From Flavihumibacter fluvii (GTDB lineage Bacteria; Bacteroidota; Bacteroidia; Chitinophagales; Chitinophagaceae), in contig NZ_CP092333.1 in NCBI RefSeq assembly GCF_018595675.2, positions 1,016,001-1,080,000 on the forward strand: a DNA stretch of 64,000 bases, written 5' to 3'. This document shows, in pieces, positions 16,312-24,346 of the stretch. How positions within the stretch are numbered: the stretch's first letter is position 1; every line of letters begins with the position of its first letter. The notes beneath the pieces are model-generated. The model worked only from the letters and a program-made list of their open reading frames with translations, did not search any database and was not told the origin of the DNA. A program made the position numbers and the translations under genes.

Positions 16312-17727
16312 ATGGTAGAGGTAGAGAAGTCGCGAATTTTGGAGATGCTCAGTGAACAAAGTTTTTCTTTCCTTAATCAGGGACCGCTGAAAGCTGCTGC
16401 TTTTGGCCCGGATTTTCATTTCGGGGTGGCCATTTCGGCTACGCAAAATGAAGGTGCTGCGACAATAGATGGCCGAAGCCCATCAATTTGGGATGTATAT
16501 GCAAGACGGAAAGGTGTAATAAGGAATAAGGCCAAACCCACTGTTACATGTGATTTCTATCATCGCTATAAAGATGACCTCCTATTGGTCAAAGCCCTGG
16601 GTTTCAGTTGTTTCCGTTTTTCTATTTCCTGGTCCAGGATTCTTCCGGATGGTACAGGGAAGGCAAATGTCGCAGGAATAAATTTTGACAATGATGTGAT
16701 CAACGAATGCCTTCGTCTGGGATTAATCCCTTTTGTAACGCTGTACCATTGGGACCTGCCCCAGGTCCTTCAACAGGAAGGCGGTTGGGCAAGCCCCCTG
16801 ATTAATCGCTGGTTCAGGCATTTTGTAAAAATATGTGCAAAGGCTTTTGGCAATCGGGTAAAATATTGGCTTGTCTTAAATGAACCAGTTGGATTCACTT
16901 CGCTGGGTTATATGTTGGGGAAACATGCCCCGGGAAAAAGAAACCTCGAACAATTCCTCAAAACAGTGCACCATGCTGCCATTGCCCAGGCAGAAGGTGG
17001 CCACGTGCTTCGAGAACTTGTTCCGAATGCCCAAATTGGAACTTGTTTTTCTTGTTCAGAAATAGTTCCATATACTTCAAAGCCCGCGGATTTATCTGCC
17101 GCCCGCAGAATAGACCTTTTAATAAACCGGCTGTTCATTGAACCTTTACTGGGAAAAGGATTTCCAGAAGATGATAAAGGGCTAATGGATAAAATGGCCC
17201 GGCAAAATCTATCATGGCGGTTTACAGAAAGGATGCAATTTGATATGGATTTTATTGGCCTACAGAATTATTTTCCCCTTGTAATAAGGCACAATCCTTT
17301 CATGCCATTCGTACAAGCCTCAGTTGTTAAGGCAAGTTCAAGGAAAGTTCCATTTACATCATTAGACTGGGAGATTAATCCAGGCAGTTTTCTTCAAATC
17401 ATTAAAAGGTTTTGGAAATATGGTGGCATAAGGGAAATAATGATTACAGAAAACGGTGCCGCTTTCAAAGATAGGTTTTCTCAAGGTCGGATAAATGATA
17501 CTGAACGCATTGACTATTTTAAGTCACACCTTTCCGCACTATTGCAGGCCAAAAAGGAAGGTGTAAATCTGAAAGGGTATTTCGCTTGGACATTAATGGA
17601 TAATTTTGAATGGGCAGAAGGCTTTGATGCCCGCTTTGGATTGGTACATGTTGATTTTAATACGCAACTACGTACCGTTAAAAATTCCGGGTATTGGTGG
17701 CGGGATTTCCTGAACAGTTACTCTTAA
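16312..17727 (+). CDS. Glycoside hydrolase family 1 (beta-glucosidase-like)
   Basis: 471 residues, a full-length GH1 barrel. The acid/base is Glu191 in VLNEP and the nucleophile Glu380 in ITENGAA. Other conserved stretches are FRFSISWSRILPDG, LYHWDLPQVL and AWTLMDNFEWAEGFDARFG. No signal peptide is seen, so it likely acts in the cytosol on beta-linked disaccharides; substrate is open. It begins 35 bases after miaA and its stop overlaps that of the convergent porin gene by 4 bases. Confidence 0.95.
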   Translation: MVEVEKSRILEMLSEQSFSFLNQGPLKAAAFGPDFHFGVAISATQNEGAATIDGRSPSIWDVYARRKGVIRNKAKPTVTCDFYHRYKDDLLLVKALGFSCFRFSISWSRILPDGTGKANVAGINFDNDVINECLRLGLIPFVTLYHWDLPQVLQQEGGWASPLINRWFRHFVKICAKAFGNRVKYWLVLNEPVGFTSLGYMLGKHAPGKRNLEQFLKTVHHAAIAQAEGGHVLRELVPNAQIGTCFSCSEIVPYTSKPADLSAARRIDLLINRLFIEPLLGKGFPEDDKGLMDKMARQNLSWRFTERMQFDMDFIGLQNYFPLVIRHNPFMPFVQASVVKASSRKVPFTSLDWEINPGSFLQIIKRFWKYGGIREIMITENGAAFKDRFSQGRINDTERIDYFKSHLSALLQAKKEGVNLKGYFAWTLMDNFEWAEGFDARFGLVHVDFNTQLRTVKNSGYWWRDFLNSYS

Positions 17728-19277
17728 AACTTTAATCCAACAGTAACCAAAACACTTCCGCCGCTTCCGTTTACGTCAGCATAAGTATTGGCTTTGTCTG
17801 GTAAACGATAAGGGAAATTCACATCATTTGAGATGCAATGCACATAAGCCAGGTCAACAAAATAACCTTTGTTACGGTAACCGAGCCCGCCGCTGATATA
17901 CATTCTGCTTCCCTTGTACGGCTGGTCACGGTAGGGGTTGCCATAATAGGCAAAGCCTGCACGGGCCATAATGGTATTGAATTTTAGTTCGCCACCGATT
18001 TTTCCATTAAATGCTCCTCTGTAGATTTCCTTGATGGCACTGTTCACTGAATTGAAGTATGACTGTTCTTCTGCGGAACCTACATCAGCATTACTGATTT
18101 TATTGCTGGCATACGTCACATATTCAATGTCAGCAGAGATAAATCCGCGTTGCTGGCGGGTATCAGCTATTTCCCTGAATACATAAGATACACTTCCGAG
18201 GAATCGCCATGGAGAACTCTGGTCATAATTATATTGAGGTATTACTCCATTATTTAAAGTGGTTACATTAACAGAGCTGGGCGTATTATAATTTTCAAGG
18301 TCAGTTTCCATTGTTGCATCATATGTATCTTTCATGCCATAAATGGTCGGTGTATGAATAGCCGCACCCACACGTATGTTGTCAACAGGCTTAAAAATCA
18401 ATCCCAGTTTCAGGTTAAGGCCAACACCTTTGCTCTGATACCATTCAGTCAACGTAGCTGATTTGAAGTAATTCCTACCGTTTGAACTGGAATCAGATTC
18501 TGTATAAACATTAACCCTTTCATAATTCAGGATGGGTACTCCAATACTGCCACCCCAATATAATTTGTCGTTCTTGTTTCCTGCGAAACTAAATGCAATC
18601 TCAGTAATACCGCCTGAGGTCTTGACATCATTACTCTGGTTCAAAAGGAATGCCGTATCATTTTCATAGGCATAACGTAGTGGTGTTGCAACAACTTCTG
18701 TCCCGCCCTGAAGGGTTGTTAATGTATCTGTCAGGTAGGTGTAAATAGACATCCTGGCCGGGAAAGAGATTGAATTACTGTTCAATGCATTGTCGAGCGT
18801 TAGGCCGGAATTGGCAATTTCAGCGGCATATTCTTCCGCAAAAGAACTGAAATCATTGATGCCTGAATAAGTAATGTGGTTATTGAAACTGGCCGACCGG
18901 TTTACTGCAATACTGAATGCGCTGCTTCTGTTTGGGCGGTATGCATCGTTAATGCCAAATACAAATCCGGATGTCCCTATGAAAAAGGCATCGCCTTTCT
19001 GGCCGGTTTTGGTATCCCTGTAATTGGATGAATTGTTATAGAAAGTATATCCTGGTGAAAGCACCAGTTCGCTGGTACGATATAAACCAATGCCGGCAGG
19101 GTTTATAAAATTGGCACTGATATCCCCACCAAGAGAGGTCATCACACCGCCGATGGCCTGGTTACGGGCGGTACCACTGGGTGTTGTCCAGGAAACCCTC
19201 AGCGCATCTTCAGGAACCTGGGCTGAAGCTACCCATGAAATTAATGTCGTAGATAACAGGATTAAACATTTTCGCAT
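17724..19277 (-). CDS. FadL/OmpP1-like outer membrane transport protein
   Basis: 517 residues. Signal peptide 1-19 (ISWVASA-Q). The mature start has WTTPSGTARNQAIGGVMTSL and ISANFINPAGIGLYRTSELV, the pattern of the OmpP1/FadL/TodX family in Bacteroidota. The rest is rich in alternating aromatic beta-strands. It ends VLVTVGLKF, a typical barrel C-terminus with final Phe. Family knowledge: 14-stranded barrels that let hydrophobic compounds pass. Convergent with the GH1 gene, with no intervening DNA. Confidence 0.85.
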   Translation of the reverse strand: MRKCLILLSTTLISWVASAQVPEDALRVSWTTPSGTARNQAIGGVMTSLGGDISANFINPAGIGLYRTSELVLSPGYTFYNNSSNYRDTKTGQKGDAFFIGTSGFVFGINDAYRPNRSSAFSIAVNRSASFNNHITYSGINDFSSFAEEYAAEIANSGLTLDNALNSNSISFPARMSIYTYLTDTLTTLQGGTEVVATPLRYAYENDTAFLLNQSNDVKTSGGITEIAFSFAGNKNDKLYWGGSIGVPILNYERVNVYTESDSSSNGRNYFKSATLTEWYQSKGVGLNLKLGLIFKPVDNIRVGAAIHTPTIYGMKDTYDATMETDLENYNTPSSVNVTTLNNGVIPQYNYDQSSPWRFLGSVSYVFREIADTRQQRGFISADIEYVTYASNKISNADVGSAEEQSYFNSVNSAIKEIYRGAFNGKIGGELKFNTIMARAGFAYYGNPYRDQPYKGSRMYISGGLGYRNKGYFVDLAYVHCISNDVNFPYRLPDKANTYADVNGSGGSVLVTVGLKF

Positions 19278-19305
19278 TTGCCTGCGCTTTAGTTACTTTC
19301 TTTTG

Positions 19306-19354
19306 GATATAAAAAGGAGGAAACAAATGCAGTGTTAGCCAGGTTGTTTCCTCC
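19306..19354 (-). terminator. Intrinsic terminator of the Tyr/Asn-rich lipoprotein gene
   Basis: A perfect 11-bp stem, GGAGGAAACAA at 19316-19326 with TTGTTTCCTCC at 19344-19354. On the minus strand the stem is followed by TTTTTATATC, so it would stop the lipoprotein gene before the porin gene. Confidence 0.75.
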
Positions 19355-19375
19355 GTTAAATCTAAACCGTCCTAA

Positions 19376-20173
19376 TTAGTTTCCCCCGGTGCGGGTCGGG
19401 CGACTAACCCCGCCACCTCCGCTGCTACCAGAACTGCTCCTTGAACCGCTGCTGCCGGAATTGTTTGAAGGTGTGTAACTCCGGCTTGTGCGCTCATAGG
19501 ATGAATTATTTGAATTGTTGGTATTTCCACCGAACAAAGACCTGCGATTATTGCTGGAATTGTAATTTGAATTACGGGTACCATTGGAATTATTATAGCT
19601 GTTACTATAGTATTTTCCTGTCGAATAGCCGCTCCTGTTATTTGTACCATTAGTGTTCAGGTAACTGCTCATACTGAATGCAGAAGCTGGCCGGCTGGGA
19701 CGCGGGATTGAATACCCCCCATTGCCGCCATAACCCCCTTTGCCCGGATAATAATATACCGGTGCACAATAGGGATTATAAAAACTGTTCCAATACCACA
19801 TCGAATTCCAGGGACTATTAAAACCACTGTTCCATATCATGTAGCTGTTCCAGCGCCAGTTATTATATAGCCATGGATCCATCATCATGGCATAACCACT
19901 ATAATAAGAGCCTGGATAATAGCCAGCACTTATCATCAGCCTCAGGTATCGGTCATCCCGATAGCTATAGTCATCATATGGGGCGTTCTTTCGGGAACTA
20001 CCGTTCCTTGGGCTGGCTTCCTGGTAATCATCGCCCTTTACCACTGCCGCCGCTGGTTTTCCCGGAGAAAAATAGACATCATCCGGGGTTTGGCCAGATT
20101 TATATAGCGAAGAGCAGCTGCTCAAAGCTACCAGGGCAGTCCCTGCAATTAATCCGGAAAATTTGAGGTTCAT
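19376..20173 (-). CDS. Low-complexity Tyr/Asn/Ser/Gly-rich lipoprotein
   Basis: 265 residues. The N-terminus has a lipoprotein signal with lipobox LSSC (MNLKFSGLIAGTALVALSSC). The mature part has a central Trp/Tyr/Asn-rich region (MDPWLYNNWRWNSYM, YWNSFYNPYCAPVYYYPGKG) and a C-terminal Ser/Asn/Gly-rich tail ending in a glycine run. Similar lipoproteins are common in Chitinophagaceae without a known role. Composition suggests a disordered, surface-exposed adhesive or matrix protein, but this is inference. Transcribed alone, with its own terminator. Confidence 0.75.
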   Translation of the reverse strand: MNLKFSGLIAGTALVALSSCSSLYKSGQTPDDVYFSPGKPAAAVVKGDDYQEASPRNGSSRKNAPYDDYSYRDDRYLRLMISAGYYPGSYYSGYAMMMDPWLYNNWRWNSYMIWNSGFNSPWNSMWYWNSFYNPYCAPVYYYPGKGGYGGNGGYSIPRPSRPASAFSMSSYLNTNGTNNRSGYSTGKYYSNSYNNSNGTRNSNYNSSNNRRSLFGGNTNNSNNSSYERTSRSYTPSNNSGSSGSRSSSGSSGGGGVSRPTRTGGN

Positions 20174-20292
20174 GGCTCAGCTATTAATGGTTTGAAAAAA
20201 TTACTTTTGCTCCCACTGTTAAAAGTACAAATTAAAGACAGTGTTTCGCAACCAAATGTTGCAAGCTAATTGTTAAAACCCAACTACTTATA

Positions 20293-21768
20293 ATGAGTAA
20301 AGAGATCACGAGCCGGCAGGAAGATTATTCGCAATGGTATAATGACCTGGTCATCAAAGGCGGATTGGCAGATTATTCGGCTGTTCGCGGTTGTATGGTC
20401 ATCAAACCGCACGGATTTGCCCTATGGGAGAATATGCGGGACCAGCTGGACCGTATGTTTAAGGAAACAGGCCATGTTAATGCTTATTTCCCACTGTTTA
20501 TCCCAAAAAGTTTCTTGTCCAAAGAGGCAGCCCACGTGGAAGGATTCGCTAAGGAATGTGCAGTAGTCACACATTACCGGCTAAAAAACGATCCCAATGG
20601 GGGCGGGGTTATTGTTGATCCTGAAGCCAAACTTGAAGAAGAGCTTATTGTTCGGCCCACATCGGAAACTATAATCTGGAATACTTACAAAGACTGGATT
20701 CAAAGTTACCGCGACTTGCCCATCCTTATCAACCAGTGGGCTAATGTGGTACGCTGGGAGATGCGCACCCGCTTATTCCTGCGCACTGCAGAGTTTTTAT
20801 GGCAGGAAGGTCATACAGCCCATGCCACAAAAGAAGAAGCAATGGATGAAAGTCGCAAAATGCTGGAGGTATATGCCACTTTTGTGGAAGAATTTATGGC
20901 ATTACCGGTGATAAAGGGTGTAAAAACCGAAAGTGAAAGATTTGCAGGAGCAGAAGAAACGTACTGCATTGAAGCATTGATGCAAGACGGGAAAGCCCTT
21001 CAGGCGGGAACTTCTCATTTCCTGGGCCAAAATTTTGCTAAGGCATTTGATGTAAAATTTCTGACCAAAGAGAATAAGCTGGAGTATGTATGGGCCACCA
21101 GCTGGGGGGTTAGCACCCGCCTCATTGGAGCGCTTGTTATGGCTCATAGTGATGACCAGGGACTGATTTTACCACCAAAGATCGCCCCGCTTCAAGTGGT
21201 GATCGTACCTATTTACAAAGGCGAAGAGCAAAAAGCCATGATTGGCCAAAAAGTACTTGAAATCACCAAAGGCCTGAAAGAACTGGGCATTTCTGTAAAA
21301 TATGATGAAAGTGACAATACCCGCCCGGGTTGGAAATTCGCCGAATATGAAATGAAGGGCGTGCCTGTAAGGATAGCCATTGGTGCCCGGGACCTTGCAA
21401 ATAATGTGGTAGAGATCGCCCGCCGCGATACCAAAGAAAAAATGACCGTATCATTAGATGGACTGCCATTATATGTGAAAACCTTGCTGGACGATATTCA
21501 ATTAAATATGTTCAATAAGGCCAGGGATTATCGCGATAGCCATATCACAGAAGTGGATACCTGGGACGATTTTGTTCGATTATTGGATGAAAAAGGTGGT
21601 TTCTTGTCTGCACATTGGGATGGGACCGCGGCTACTGAAGAGGCCATTAAGGATAAAACCAAGGCTACGATCCGATGTATTCCTTTGGATAATATAGTGT
21701 CGGAAGGCAGCTGCATTTTAACTGGAAACCCCAGTAAGCAACGGGTTCTATTCGCCAGGGCCTATTAA
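20293..21768 (+). CDS. proS: Prolyl-tRNA synthetase, archaeal/eukaryotic type (type 3)
   Basis: 491 residues, a class II synthetase without the bacterial insertion editing domain. Motif features include [18 protein letters not shown] at the start, [36 protein letters not shown], and the anticodon-binding domain from about 295 ([13 protein letters not shown]). The last residues (VLFARAY) fit the family ending in Tyr. It charges tRNA-Pro. This type is usual in Bacteroidota. A terminator lies 24 bases past the stop. Confidence 0.97.
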   Translation: MSKEITSRQEDYSQWYNDLVIKGGLADYSAVRGCMVIKPHGFALWENMRDQLDRMFKETGHVNAYFPLFIPKSFLSKEAAHVEGFAKECAVVTHYRLKNDPNGGGVIVDPEAKLEEELIVRPTSETIIWNTYKDWIQSYRDLPILINQWANVVRWEMRTRLFLRTAEFLWQEGHTAHATKEEAMDESRKMLEVYATFVEEFMALPVIKGVKTESERFAGAEETYCIEALMQDGKALQAGTSHFLGQNFAKAFDVKFLTKENKLEYVWATSWGVSTRLIGALVMAHSDDQGLILPPKIAPLQVVIVPIYKGEEQKAMIGQKVLEITKGLKELGISVKYDESDNTRPGWKFAEYEMKGVPVRIAIGARDLANNVVEIARRDTKEKMTVSLDGLPLYVKTLLDDIQLNMFNKARDYRDSHITEVDTWDDFVRLLDEKGGFLSAHWDGTAATEEAIKDKTKATIRCIPLDNIVSEGSCILTGNPSKQRVLFARAY

Positions 21769-21791
21769 AACCATTCAATAACTGAATATAT

Positions 21792-21832
21792 AACGTGCAT
21801 GGCTTTGAGGGTTGTGCATGTTTTTTTATTTT
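21792..21832 (+). terminator. Intrinsic terminator after proS
   Basis: AACGTGCA at 21792-21799 pairs with TGCATGTT at 21815-21822 (one G-U), followed by TTTTTATTTT. Its position also argues against an upstream start at 21812 for the next gene. Confidence 0.65.
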
Positions 21833-21859
21833 ACCCTGCATAAAACAAACGCCACTTCA

Positions 21860-22306
21860 ATGGAGCCTTCAAACAACAACCATTTTGAACTTGTAATAGA
21901 TGAAATTGGCAAAGGATACCTCGCAGAAACAGCCAAATGGGCGAAATTCCTGTCTATTATGGGATTTATGCTGTGTGGCTTGCTGTTAATCCTGGGACTG
22001 GTGATGGGGACTGCCATGGGTACCATGTTCGCTTCATCTCAAATGGGGGCCGGTAAAAGCTTAATTTTTTCTGTCGGGTATATCCTTATTGCTGCCCTAT
22101 ATTTTTTACCATGCCTCTACCTCTATAAATTTTCCAGAAGTATGCAAGTCGCTTTAAAAGCGGGCGATCTCGTTCAATTGGATGAAGGACTGAAGAACCT
22201 TAAGTCCTGCTTCAAATTCATGGGTGTTCTCACCATCATATTACTTTCCTTATATGGAATTGCATTTTTGGTAGGGGGAATAGCTGCAGCTTTTTCGGTT
22301 AATTAG
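21860..22306 (+). CDS. DUF5362 family membrane protein
   Basis: 148 residues from the ATG at 21860 (MEPSNNNHFELVID). An earlier in-frame start at 21812 would lie within the proS terminator. A soluble N-terminus is followed by four hydrophobic segments: LSIMGFMLCGLLLILGLVMG, FSVGYILIAALYFLPCLYLY, and after an amphipathic stretch (DLVQLDEGLKNLKSCFKFMG) a final helix with GIAFLVGGIAAAF. The pattern of AKWAKFLSIMGF plus QLDEGLKNLKSCFKF fits DUF5362. Function unknown. Confidence 0.8.
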   Translation: MEPSNNNHFELVIDEIGKGYLAETAKWAKFLSIMGFMLCGLLLILGLVMGTAMGTMFASSQMGAGKSLIFSVGYILIAALYFLPCLYLYKFSRSMQVALKAGDLVQLDEGLKNLKSCFKFMGVLTIILLSLYGIAFLVGGIAAAFSVN

Positions 22307-22513
22307 ACAGCCCATCCTTAAAGTAAAAAACTTATCGGTTTCATTTTGAACCGCTATTTATTCAACCAATCGCAGGAAAAATAATTCCTGCAAAATACGA
22401 GAGGGCGAGAGAAATATACAATTATGGTATTCTTTGTATGTAGACCTCCCCTAAACAAGACAGGAATTTTTCTGTTACTAATTTGGAACTAAAGACAAGG
22501 CAATTTATCTGCT

Positions 22514-23602
22514 ATGGAAAGTCCTGCAATAGTATATTATAGTCCATCCAGATTGGGAACACCTGTTCCTGTAAGGATGCTTTTATTCAATAATGCCATC
22601 CAGCTTTATGACGAAACCGGGACCGATTTCCTGGCAGCATTCCCATACCAGGACATAATTCGGTTAAGCGAAGAGGGAAATAAGGTAACATTTGCCCTGC
22701 TTTCCGACCGGTCACAAGTACTTGAAGTTCCCTTGGATCATTTTTTTCTGCCGGAATTATTACAGAAAACCGGCGCCTCAAAGAAGAGGGGGTGGCCAGG
22801 ATGGAGAAAATTGCAAGTCCCGGTATTTGCAATTTTGGTGTTATTTGTGATGATTGGAGGGTATTATTTGCTGGTGGCTTCAATAGCCCGTTTCGGGGTA
22901 CAGTTTATTTCTCCTAAGAAAGAAGCTGAGTTGGGGCAAATGATGTACAATGCTATGATGGAACAGGAAAAAATTGATACCCTGTCCACCGCATATGTGC
23001 AACAATTTGCCGCCCCCCTTAAACTGAGTGAAAACTACCAGATAAGGATTACAGTGGTAGATGAAAAGGAGGTCAACGCCTTTGCAATACCTGGTGGCAA
23101 TATTGTGATTTACAAAGGCATACTAAAAAATATGCGGCACCCCGGCGAATTGGTAGCCTTGTTAGGCCATGAAGCATCCCATGTGAACGAACGTCATAGC
23201 CTTCGGAATATCCTGCAGGAAATGACCGGATCCATGTTGTTGTCGATGGTTTTTGGTGATCTTGGTTCAATTGGCGGAGCAATTGCGGGCCGTGCAAATA
23301 TGATACGCAGCCTGTCTTATTCCCGTGGGCTGGAAGAGGAGGCTGATGAACTGGGTATGGAAAGAATGTTAAGGAATAAAGTGGATCCCCAGGGGATGGT
23401 ATTATTGATGGATCGTCTTGAAGAATCAGAAAAGGATGTCAGCTTACCAGGTTTTCTAAGTACCCATCCGGTAACATCTGCGCGTAAGGCCCACGCGCAA
23501 AAATTTGTTGCTGCACATCCCTTTCGTGAAGCATTGCCTGCCGACTTGTCAGCTTCGTGGAAATTATTGAAGATCGCTTTGGCTGATTCAGATAATTGGT
23601 AA
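22514..23602 (+). CDS. M48 family metallopeptidase, membrane anchored
   Basis: 362 residues. About 100 residues of unassigned N-terminal domain are followed by a transmembrane helix (about 103-125, FAILVLFVMIGGYYLLVASI) and a periplasmic M48 domain. Zinc ligands: His219 and His223 in GHEASH, with Glu220 as catalytic base, and Glu274 in SRGLEEEADELG. NAFAIPGGNIVIYKG is the usual lead-in strand. Family knowledge: BepA/LoiP-like M48 proteases work in envelope quality control. The N-terminal domain resembles a PH-like or DUF3592-like fold, but I could not name it. Next to truB, separated by 33 bases with a promoter. Confidence 0.9.
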   Translation: MESPAIVYYSPSRLGTPVPVRMLLFNNAIQLYDETGTDFLAAFPYQDIIRLSEEGNKVTFALLSDRSQVLEVPLDHFFLPELLQKTGASKKRGWPGWRKLQVPVFAILVLFVMIGGYYLLVASIARFGVQFISPKKEAELGQMMYNAMMEQEKIDTLSTAYVQQFAAPLKLSENYQIRITVVDEKEVNAFAIPGGNIVIYKGILKNMRHPGELVALLGHEASHVNERHSLRNILQEMTGSMLLSMVFGDLGSIGGAIAGRANMIRSLSYSRGLEEEADELGMERMLRNKVDPQGMVLLMDRLEESEKDVSLPGFLSTHPVTSARKAHAQKFVAAHPFREALPADLSASWKLLKIALADSDNW

Positions 23603-23614
23603 GAATTCGCACCT

Positions 23615-23622
23615 TACCTTTG
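23615..23622 (+). promoter_or_regulatory. -7 element of truB
   Basis: TACCTTTG, a perfect TAnnTTTG match, 13 bases before the GTG start at 23636. An ATTG lies 16 bases upstream of it, shorter than ideal. The 5' leader would be under 10 bases. Confidence 0.45.
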
Positions 23623-23635
23623 CAAAAATTTTGTT

Positions 23636-24334
23636 GTGGAGCCCTTAATCAATAATCCCTTTTCGGAGGGCCAGGTTTTACTGATCGACAAACCCATTGA
23701 ATGGACTTCTTTTGATGCAGTGAGGAAGATCCGGAATATGGTCAAGACCAAAAAAGTCGGACACGCGGGCACCCTGGATCCACTGGCCACCGGATTACTG
23801 ATCATCTGCACCGGGAAATACACCAAAAAAATCAATGAATATATGGCCCGTGAAAAGGAATATACGGGTACAATTTTTCTTGGTGCGACCACGCCAACTT
23901 TCGACCTTGAATCCGATCCAATTCCGCAGTACGATCCCATGGGTATCACGCCCGAACAGTTGAAAGCAGCTACAGGCCGGTTCATCGGTGAAATATTACA
24001 GGTGCCGCCTATTCATTCAGCCATCAAGATCAATGGGAAAAGGGTATATGAACTGGCGCGGAAAGGGGTGGATGTACGCCTGGAGCCCAGACCAGTAACT
24101 ATTTCAGCTTTTGAAATAACGGCAGTGAATATGCCGGAAATTTCCTTCAGGGTGGTGTGTTCAACGGGAACCTACATACGAAGCCTTGCAAATGATTATG
24201 GTGTTGCATTAGGATGCGGAGCCTACCTAAGCAGTTTGCGCAGAACCAGGATTGGTGAGTTTTCAGTTGATGACGCGATGTCTATGGATCAGGCTGGAAC
24301 GATGATCAGTGAGCGACTAAGGCAAGATGGGTGA
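23636..24334 (+). CDS. truB: tRNA pseudouridine(55) synthase
   Basis: 232 residues with a GTG start at 23636. The catalytic Asp48 lies in GHAGTLDPLATGLL. VPPIHSAIKINGKRVYELAR and CSTGTYIRSLANDYG are the other family motifs. It makes pseudouridine 55 in the T-loop of tRNAs. It lacks the C-terminal PUA extension of the E. coli enzyme, which is normal for this phylum. Convergent with tamL, 12 bases between stops. Confidence 0.95.
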   Translation: MEPLINNPFSEGQVLLIDKPIEWTSFDAVRKIRNMVKTKKVGHAGTLDPLATGLLIICTGKYTKKINEYMAREKEYTGTIFLGATTPTFDLESDPIPQYDPMGITPEQLKAATGRFIGEILQVPPIHSAIKINGKRVYELARKGVDVRLEPRPVTISAFEITAVNMPEISFRVVCSTGTYIRSLANDYGVALGCGAYLSSLRRTRIGEFSVDDAMSMDQAGTMISERLRQDG

Positions 24335-24346
24335 GTTTTTATCATA

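Noticed and set aside
22372-22391. Hairpin GCAGGAA/TTCCTGC upstream of the M48 peptidase gene
   Set aside because: Only 7 bp, no T-run on either strand and no recognised element; likely incidental.
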